From the NCBI GenBank assembly GCA_022316685.1, contig JAKJHU010000167.1:1-64000 (forward strand): a DNA stretch of 64,000 nucleotides, given 5' to 3'. The notes under the pieces were generated by a model. That model had not been told where the DNA came from. It saw only the letters and a list, made by a program, of their open reading frames with translations, and did not search any database. Numbering within the stretch: the first letter of the stretch is position 1; each line of letters starts with the position of its first letter. This DNA comes from Progne subis subis (Eukaryota > Chordata > Aves > Passeriformes > Hirundinidae). Below, one piece after another: positions 36,191 to 64,000 of this stretch. The position numbers and the translations under genes were made by a program.

Positions 36191-37699
36191 GGACAACCTG
36201 AATTATATCAGAGAAACCACGCCAGAGAAAAACCTGCCAGCAGCGAGGGGAACGCTGCACTGCTCACAAAGCCCCGCACTGCTGGAGCCAAGCAGGAGTG
36301 ACCGAACCCTGTGCGAAAGCGTAAATTGCATCAAAGCCTGTGCAGGGGCAATTAACAGCCACCGAGGAGCCACAATGGCCTGAAGATGAGGACATCAGGA
36401 CGAAACCCGGCTGCACTGACCACCGCACTCAGTAAAAGTTTAACACATTCTTCCCTGAAATAGCTCCAGTCAACAGATTTTGCCCCAAAGTCTGATCCAC
36501 ACACCGTGATGGGCCAGCAGCTGCCTGCCACGGAGCTGCGGGGCCACCGCAGGTTCTGCAAAGCTTTGCTGTTCTGGAAACATCTTTGGGATTAATTTCC
36601 ATGGGCCAGCTGGATTTAGAAACATGTGAAGAACCATAAGACTACAAAATGTACAATTTTGCCTATTAAAAATATTCCAACACTGTATTCAGATATGTGG
36701 GCCACAGAGCGGGCTAAAATTCACAAAACGCCAGAACATTGTTGAATTTTACCACAACAACTCAATTTGCTGGCTTGTGATATTATGGAAACCTGGTCAG
36801 AAATGTTAAAATTCATCGCCGGCCTGGCGCTGTTACAGAATTCTGTAAGAAACCCCTGAACAGGCCGCATTGGCTTTTGTTAGAGCCTCCCCCTAACACA
36901 TCAAAAGGCACAAAAAAACTGCTGTCAGTGATTGGAAAGACATTGCTAAAAATAAATATTTTCTCAGTTACGTAGAACTTCTCTTGTTCCACCCTTTCAC
37001 AGCTAACAGAAAAATATTGCCTCCATTATTTTTCCTACTAAGTGTTAAAAGGAAAAGTTGTCCCTTGGTTGATCTCTTTGATGAACAAAAGAGAGAGTAA
37101 AACAACTCCAATTTTAACCATGATACTGTAAGTGAAATTGAGACAATAAAAATAAACGTTTACAGGGAACTGACTCAATGGTTTTGTTCACAGTGTACAC
37201 ACTTAATGGAATTTCCATATTTTCTAGTTTTGTGGTCAATTATAAATACAGTAATTCAAAATGAATTTACTGACAACTCCTTTTCAGATCCCTGGAAAAA
37301 GAAAACAGGTAAAAAGCTGGGTTAATTTGGTCTTTTACTTGCTTTGAGGACAGAACATGAGGTTTCTCTCACAAACGGACATTAACCAGCACCAGACACT
37401 TGCAGGACGTTTGGGGTCTGACGAGGACGAAAAGCACAACAGCAAAAGGCATTTTTACACAGCCATGATGCTTTAAGCTCCTTCCTGCGATTCACTGGTG
37501 TCTGATTTACTGAAAAAGACCAAAACAAGTCACGGACTTGACCCGAGCGACGAGTCCCGAGCCGCCGGGGCCGGTGCTCTGCCTCGGGCACCGCAGCGCT
37601 GAACCACAGCATCTGAGGTAGACCAGAAACGAAAATACCATCACACGTGGGAGGGTGGACAGCAGAACGCCTTCCCCTCTCGCCCCGCGGGGACGCCTC

Positions 37700-56984
<19,285 letters not shown>

Positions 56985-57654
56985 GGCCCCGGGGCCGGTG
57001 CCGCTCCCGGGCCGGTGCTGTTCCCCCGTCGGTGCCGCTCCGGGCCCGGTGCCGCTCCCGGGCCGGCGCTGTTCCCCGGCCCCGCCGCCCGCGGCTTTAG
57101 CGGCTTTAGCGGGGAGGGGCCCGGCCCGGCCCCGCCCGGACCCCCGCCCGCTCTACGCCGGCCCCGCGCCCGCTCTACCCCGGCCCCCTGCCCGCTTTCT
57201 CCCGGATCCCCTCTCTATCCCGGCCCCCCGCCCCGCTCTGTTCCGGATCCCGGCTCTGCCCCGGTCCCCAGCCCCGCTCTGCCCCGGTCCCCAGCCCCCT
57301 CTGCCCCGATCCCCGCCCCGCTCTCCCCCGCTCCGCCGGGCCGGGGCCGGGGCCGGGCTCTGTGCCCCCCGGGACGGGCAGCGGGGCCCGTTAAGGCTCG
57401 GGGCAGCCCCGGGCGCTGGAGCGGAGGGCGGAGGGCCAGGGGCGTCCCCCGGGGCTCGGCCCCGGCCCGGCTCAGCGCAGCCCTCGGGGCTTGTGCCTGG
57501 GAGATGCGCAAAAGCGGCCCGGGACAAGGAGCACTTTTAATCTCGGGAGGTTTTGCCAAATCCCCGTCAGTGCCTTTTGGCTGCACCGAATCACCCATGA
57601 GCAGCAACGTGTTGAACAGTTTGCCGTGTTCCTGCAGTATCTTGAACGGGTTTA

Positions 57655-57865
57655 AACTAAAAGAGATCCAGATTAGATGTTAGGAAGAAAAGCACTGGCA
57701 CGGGGTGCCCAGAGAAGCCGCGGCTGTTCCATCCCTGGAAGCGTTCCAGGACAGGCTGGCCGGGGCTTGGAGCAGCCTGGGACAGTGGAAGTGCCCACGG
57801 CAGGGGGTGGCACAGGACGAGCTCCAAGGGCCCCATCAACCCAAAACGTTCCAGGATTCTGAGAT
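57655..57865 (+). mobile_element. CR1 retroposon 3' end
   Basis: GATTAGATGTTAGGAAGAAA, GGGGTGCCCAGAGAAGC, CTTGGAGCAGCCTGGGACAG and AACGTTCCAGGATTCTGAG: CR1, plus strand, just upstream of the ACVR1C promoter. Confidence 0.88.
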
Positions 57866-58821
57866 TAAACCTTCACAAGGGAAAATCATCTGACTAAATT
57901 CTCTTTGAAAGAACACAAATCGCCCGCCCCCGTGGCACAGACAGCGGAGATGAAACCCAAGCACTCTGGGATCAAGTGGCTGTTGAACAGCACAAAAAAG
58001 CTGCTCTCGTACTTTTTTCTTTTTTAAATTGTCATTCAAACAGATCCTGGGAAGGCATTGAGGACTTCCATGGCATCCCAACCTCAATTAACTGTGATGG
58101 AATTGTAACCTCTTAATGAAGTCCAACGTGACACTCACAGCAATCCCTGTGGGTTAATGTTCTATTGCACTGAAACTCAGCACAGCAGAGTCTTGCACAC
58201 CTCACTGCTCGGGAAACACTGCAGAGGGGCTAGAGAATATCTGCCAGGATCTAATAAAAGAAATGAAGGTTTGGGTGCCAGAACAATAAAACGATAGAGG
58301 GAAAATCGCTTCTGGTTCCTTTCCGAAAGCCTGGAGCCGGTGACTGCTCCCTGCCCACGGCTCTCCATGTCCCTGCACCTGCTCAGCCACCCATGACTTG
58401 CCAAGTACCTGTTAAGCCACAGATTACTTTCCTGGAGATCCCAGCTGGCTCTGGGAACACCGGGAGAGAACATTGGATCCTCAGCAGCACCCAGGCACCA
58501 CTCGCCCTGCTGTCACATCCGACCGAAGCAAGCTGCTCCCGGCAGGTCCATGTTTGCTTCCACTCCTTCCCCACTCTCACAAACAATTCACTTCATTTGC
58601 TCAATGCTACTAGAAAATGTAAACGTAACTCATTCAGGCTCTGCTTAGGTTCACAGCACAGAGCTATTCTGCTCTTCCATGTAAAGGACATAAATGTAGG
58701 AATTATGTAATTGGTTTTTCTGCAGTTCAAGAAAGAAAAGGTACAGAACGTGTTTGCTCACACTTTGCAAAGAGTATCTCCTGCACTTGTAAAGGAGGAG
58801 AATCAAAGCTTTAGAAAATTT

Positions 58822-58856
58822 TTATATATATATATATATATACACACACACCCAGG
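58822..58856. repeat. (TA)n(CA)n microsatellite
   Basis: About ten TA dinucleotides followed by ACACACACA. Confidence 0.85.
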
Positions 58857-59827
58857 GACCTGAAGGTCCAGGTCCTGGTTGTCCATCACCACTGAGCCTT
58901 CACCCTCCGCCTGATCTTTCCCAGGCCTTTGACGCAACAAACACTAGCAGAAGCCAAAAGAACATTGAGACAAGGGATAGGAGGGAACAAAACCCCACCA
59001 CGCTTTGAGGCTGTAGTGACACAAAGGTGCTCCCCAGTTCAGCTGCTTGCATGGCACGGCTCGTGGGGGACAGAAAGAGCCTGTCCTGGGGACTCAGGAG
59101 TCTTTGGAAATAGGGAACACCACGGAAACTTTTGCCAACTGGAGGCACTCATAGAGTTGGCCAAAACCCAAAAATTTTGTTTTATAATTTTTTTGCTCCA
59201 CATCAGGACAAAAACAAGATCTACTGAAATCTTGTGCAAGAAGAACTGAAGGGAATCCACAAACACCCCAGCATGGGCAGCAGGGCAGCAGTTACCCCTC
59301 CCCGTGGTCCTCTGCCTCCCACATCAGTGTCCTGGCTACAGAGCGGCCTTGCACTCCCTCAGCTCCACTCTGCTCATCCAGAAATGCCATAAAACCATCC
59401 AAAGGTCCAACCAGAATGATATATTACAGCAAAAACATGATATTGTTGACTGTGGCAATTAGAGGTGAAAAATTCCCAAACTGTTCCAAGAAATATTTTA
59501 TAATTCTTTAGTCACCCCCTCCCCAGATGCTGCTTCCCAAGGCTCTGGAATCAAACACCAACTGGGGTGGGCTGGGCCAATGGGAACAGAACCAAAGATT
59601 GGCAGGAGTGCTGCAGAGCACCGTGGGGTAAGTCTTTTCTTTCAGCCTAGGTGGAGACTGTGGTGTATTCCTGCTCACACCAACCCCTTAATTCTACTGA
59701 GAAGGACACATTACTGGGGAGACCTTTCTGCTGAGGAGGGCAGTGATGGAACTGCTTGGAGAATTTGAGCATCAGGCATAAGGAGTGCCCAGTGAGAGAG
59801 CATCAGCGGAGTTAAAGAGTTACTTCA

Positions 59828-59960
59828 TCATGGAATAGGTTGGGTTGGAAGAGACCTCAAAGCCCATCCCAATCCACCCCTGCCATGGCAGGGACACCTC
59901 CCTCTGCCCCAGGCTGCCCCAGTGTCCAGCCTGGCCCCGGACACTGCCAGGGATCCAGGG
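59828..59960 (-). mobile_element. CR1 retroposon 3' fragment
   Basis: GGAATAGGTTGGGTTGGAAG, AGACCTCAAAGCCCATCCCA and CCATGGCAGGGACACCTCCC: minus-strand CR1. Confidence 0.85.
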
Positions 59961-62277
59961 ACATTCCTTCTACCTAAGCCCAACCCACCATATTTCCAAT
60001 GGGAAGTTTCCAGGGGCCCAGTTTGGAACCATCTCCCAGGGCTGTGAGAGGAGATTTTCCAGAAACAGCAACATGGAAACAGAACCATCCACTGGCAATG
60101 GCTGCAACGGCCAAAGGCACCAAGTTGGAATAAGGCAAGGGCCAGAGTCCTTTTCCTAAAGGTTTAATGTGAATTCAAGATCCACATAAAACAGAGCAAA
60201 AGACACTGAGAGCATGGAATTGCGTCAAGATTCTCATGCAGATTTTTTTTTTTAAGTGCTTGAAGTTTCAGGTTCTCTCGCTTCAGCAAACAATCAGAAA
60301 ATACAGCAAAACACTTTTTTAATTTAGTGGCGTCAGTGTCCTTTCTCCCAGTGAAGAGGGGCCGTCACATGTTTAAAATTCCCGCAGAATCCCATCACAA
60401 GAGACCTGAGAGAGTGAACCTGCCCCAGGTGTGAGCGTGTTCCCAGCTGTGCCGGTGCCGGCTGAGGCCGTGGTCAGTGCTGAGCCCCGGGCAGGGACAG
60501 AGCTCCGGGGCTCCCACAGCTCCGGCAGCAGCAGCTGCTCCCGGCCCCCTGCACACGGGGAACCAGCACAACTGCAAACACAGTGGGATCGCATCTCGAG
60601 GCTCCAGGCTTTCCAGAACATTCCAAGAATGGAAAGAGATCTATGCTGCGAATCTGAAATATTTATGAAACTTGGGAAAAGGATTTTTGGGTGGTGAAAA
60701 TCAGAGAAAACTGCTGCAGAGACCCATGGGGGAGGAGACTGGGGAGATGCAAAGTCATTGACTCCAGCTGGCAGCACGCTAAGGGTGTCATCATCTTTTA
60801 AGATCCAAAGAACAAGATGATTGCAAGTTTTAATGTCTTTAACAACAACAAAAAAAATCCCTGGCCTTGTTAGGTATGATTTCCTTCTGCCACAGTTTTT
60901 TCACAGTTGACACACGGCTTATCTCTGAGCTTGAACAGAAGAACAATACACAGGGATGAGAGGAAGGTATGCATGGCCTTTTCCATGCTGCAAAAGCCAC
61001 CAAAAAAACCTTTTTAAAAATTCTCTCCATGATACCCACGGGAAGAGGAAAAATCCAGGTGTTGAAGCCTAACACAGCACCAGCTTTTCATTTTCTGAGA
61101 GGAAAAGATTTTAGCACAGAAACCAGGACCTGGACTTGCTGACACTGATGCCAGTATCCAAAAGCTGTTGGTTTTAGGAGCTCAGGGTAGTTTTGTGACA
61201 GTAGAAGGGGACAGTCACAGCCCTGGAGAAGGTGGTCAGTGTTTGGGCAGGGGCTGCAGGTGGAGACAAATTATTAATTACTGATGTTAGATAATTTTTA
61301 AAATCCACCTCAGAGGTTCAGACTTGGGAGTGCAGAGCCCCGAGGAGGGGAGGGGAGCCCCAGGGCCGCGCTCTGGGTGTGACACAGTGCTGGATGTCAC
61401 ACAGGGCGGCACACGGCAGCCACGGTGGTGCCAGCAGGGACACTGGGCTGTGTTTTCTACACAAATCAACGCCCCAACAAGTGACATCTCCCAGGTCTGA
61501 GCACTGGCAGACACTTTGGCGTGCTGCCCCACAGGCCACAAGGCCCATGGCCCCAGAGCCCCGGGCAGCGGGGCAGGTACAGAACAGGGTGACCCCGGGA
61601 TCAGGTGTCCCAAAGCCCTGGAAGATCCCTCCCACAGCTCCAGTACGGGATGGATGGCACTGCAGGACAAGGCCACCCAGAGAGAAGCTGCAGCCGTGGC
61701 GCAGGTGCCAGGCTCTGCTCCTGCAGCCCCTCTGGCCCTGAGCCATGCCCGGCTCTGTCCTGCCACAGCTCCCTGGGGCAGGCACTGAGGGCTGGGGGAT
61801 TTTTCCTTCCAAGGCGCTATTCCCAGGTGGGAGCACTGTCACAGCACCTCAGACATTGGATAAAACTCTTTTCCCACCCAAAACTCGTCTTTAAAATGTA
61901 TTCTGCATTCGAGATTCTCTCTATAAATGGAACAGCACCTGGAATGTCTTTGCTTCCCTTCTCCAGTGCCAAGCACTGCGCCAAGGCTGAGCATTTTGTG
62001 CAGCAGACATTTCGCCTCACAGGCAAGAGATTTGTCCCTATAAAAACAAATAACCCAGGTAAATAGAATTCTGGGAGGCTTCACGTGGATTTTTGATGGG
62101 TAATTCCAGCCCAGAAGACCCGTGAGGGAAGTTCCAAGGGAGAGGGAGGAAGCCTTCAGTGACTTCTCTACAGCAACAGTAACTGGAGTGAGGGCATTGC
62201 CCATCCCCAGGACGCCCTGGGGTGCCACAGGTTCCTGACCAGTAACAAACGAGGGATTCTGCTTCTGCAGGTAGAAT

Positions 62278-62445
62278 CCTGGAATCACAGGACGGTGTGG
62301 GTTGGAAAGCCCATCCCTTTCCACCCCTGCCATGGCAGGGACACCTTCCACTGTCCCACCCAGGCTGCTCCAAGTCCCAGTGTCCAACCTGGCCTGGGAC
62401 ACTGCCAGGGATGGAGCAGCCACAGCCTCCCTGGGCAACAGAGGA
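62278..62445 (-). mobile_element. CR1 retroposon 3' fragment
   Basis: GGAATCACAGGACGGTGTGG, CATGGCAGGGACACCTTCCA and GCCTCCCTGGGCAAC: minus-strand CR1. Confidence 0.87.
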
Positions 62446-63544
62446 ATTCAAACAAAAATCCACATTTCCTGCCCCCCCAAAATCTGACACACTTCTGGCT
62501 CCACCCAGTCTTCCTCCTGTAACTGCTGGGGATTGTCCCCCCGCCAGGACAGCTGAATCCCGCAGGCAGGGCTGCTCATTAGAGCTGTTTTCCACACAGG
62601 GCCTCCGTCAGCAGGCTGTGATCCCCAGCGAGGCACCGCTCGAGCAGCTCTGTCCTGGCTGGTGCAGCGCAAACCCGCCAGACACATGAATAATTCAGCT
62701 CCAGGAGGGAACTGCCTGTGCCATCGCCATAGTAATGAACGCAGCGACGCCCTTACTGCAGCAGATTATATAGAAGAATTCCAAATCTCTTTAGAAGATT
62801 AGATTTTTGTGGAGGTACTAGAGGAACACAGATTAATGAACACACTGGAAAAATAGCATGAGAGGCTTCCCTTCACTTGGAACTTCCCCCACTGCCCAAG
62901 CCATGACACCTCCAGGGAAAAGCAGCAACAAATGTTCTCCTGTGGCTGTCCAGACACGTGGAAACCAGGTTAAATCACACAGACCACAGATAACGCTGCC
63001 CTGGCTGTCACCGAGTTTTCCCTTCCCTGCCGCGCTCCAGCTCCCAAGAGGGGGCCCAGCTACTCCCACCGGCTTTGGGCAGCACAGACCTGGCTGTCCA
63101 CAGCAGCAGTTGTACATCAGCACAGTGGTGAATGGCTTCTCCCAAGGGATGAGAGCTGGCTAAGAACTAACTCCCAGTGATTAGTTTCCTCTTCACTCTC
63201 TTGGTTCACATTTGCCAAACAATGACCCAATTCTCACACACACATAGCTAACCCTTCAAATAGGTCAGTCCATGCCTGGACCAAAAGCGCTTCAGTCGCA
63301 GGGGGTGAAAGTGACCTGTGTTTAAAATAAGCCCCGGATGCTTTGCTGTGCAGAGGGCAGCCCTCCGAGCAGCGGTGACCGTGACCTTGCCAGCACACCC
63401 GGGAGTGCCCAGGGCTCCCAGCACTGACAGACTCTGTTACCCTGCCAGTGGCTTTTCTGGATAATCCTCTTTACCTAACACAGGATAGAGAGTATTACTG
63501 GGGCGTTCCTACGGTTTGTGGGTTTATCCTTTAGTTGGTTATGG

Positions 63545-63700
63545 CCTGTGTGTTCAGAGAAGGGAACGGAGCTGGGAAGGGCCTGGAGCCCCAGGGGGGG
63601 CTGAGGGAGCTGGGAAGGGGCTGAGCCTGGAGAAAAGGAGGCTCAGAGGGGACCCTGTGTCTCTGCACAGCTCCTTGACAGAGGGGTGGAGAGAGAACTG
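63545..63700 (+). mobile_element. CR1 LINE fragment (ORF2 end region)
   Basis: TGAGGGAGCTGGGAAGGGGC, GCCTGGAGAAAAGGAGGCTC and AGAGGGGACCC encode the LEKRRLRGD piece typical of the CR1 ORF2 C-terminus; the rest is decayed. Confidence 0.65.
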
Positions 63701-64000
63701 TGGTGTTCTTGCTGCAGCCCTGTATCCTGCAGCATCCCAAGCACAGCTGACAGCCAGTGTCCAGCGCTGGGGTTGGAGAATCCCAATGCAAAGGGAGCAC
63801 TGTGGAGTTCCCAGAGCTGTTCCCAGTCTGCAGCCAGTGCTGTCCTAGAACACAGCACAGTGCAGAGGATGCCACAGCACAGAGCTGGAGCAGGTATCTA
63901 ACAGGACCATGTTCCTAATGCCCAGTAAGATGCTGTGACTCAGTGTGGCAGTGTTTGAGGGACACAGCCCAGCTTCCACCAGCACAGCCAGGGCTGCCAC

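Larger units (their letters stand above)
57866..64000. other. Upstream flank of ACVR1C, no gene recognised
   Basis: Mostly unique sequence with CR1 pieces. In human ACVR1 lies beyond ACVR1C, but no ACVR1 exon is recognisable here; its end may lie after 64000. Confidence 0.5.

Noticed and set aside
57866..64000. ACVR1 exons
   Set aside because: Expected by synteny, but no kinase or receptor motifs are found on either strand here.

Overview
This window looks like vertebrate nuclear DNA, almost certainly from a bird. The genes are split into short exons with GT-AG introns. Fragments of CR1-type retroposons are scattered throughout, with the typical 3' tails. The region is compact, with isochore-like GC-rich parts and a very high density of GC-rich minisatellites. 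I recognise four genes by their protein motifs, in the order GALNT5 (+), ERMN (-), CYTIP (-), ACVR1C (-). This is the order and orientation I know from human 2q24.1, where ACVR1 comes next. The neighbouring genes therefore support each other, and they argue against the paralogous 12q13 set (GALNT6, TAMALIN, ACVR1B).

Layout. Positions 641-8252 hold the last eight coding exons of GALNT5: the catalytic domain and the ricin-like lectin domain. The 5' exons lie outside the window. Positions 8253-12402 are intergenic between convergent genes. ERMN occupies 12403-15031 in two coding exons. Positions 15032-21014 are intergenic and rich in tandem repeats. CYTIP occupies 21015-29397 in eight coding exons. 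Positions 29398-37699 hold repeats, AT-rich unique sequence and probably the long ACVR1C 3' UTR. ACVR1C occupies 37700-56984 in nine coding exons, with a CpG-rich promoter around 56.7-57.5 kb. Positions 56985-64000 are upstream sequence with CR1 fragments and no recognised gene.

The four proteins are not a pathway. GALNT5 starts mucin-type O-glycans in the Golgi. ERMN is an actin-linked oligodendrocyte protein. CYTIP is a PDZ and coiled-coil cytohesin adaptor of leukocytes. ACVR1C (ALK7) is a nodal/activin type I receptor kinase that signals through SMAD2/3. Their clustering is ancestral synteny.

Two things stand out. First, three of the four genes (GALNT5, CYTIP, ACVR1C) each carry one apparent 1-base excess inside an otherwise intact exon. 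I think these are assembly errors more likely than gene death, but this must be checked. Second, about 25 separate tandem arrays take up roughly a sixth of the window. Many sit against exon ends, and two pairs are inverted copies of the same short unit. I see no undescribed biological system; the repeat architecture and the repeated one-base disruptions are the observations most worth following up.
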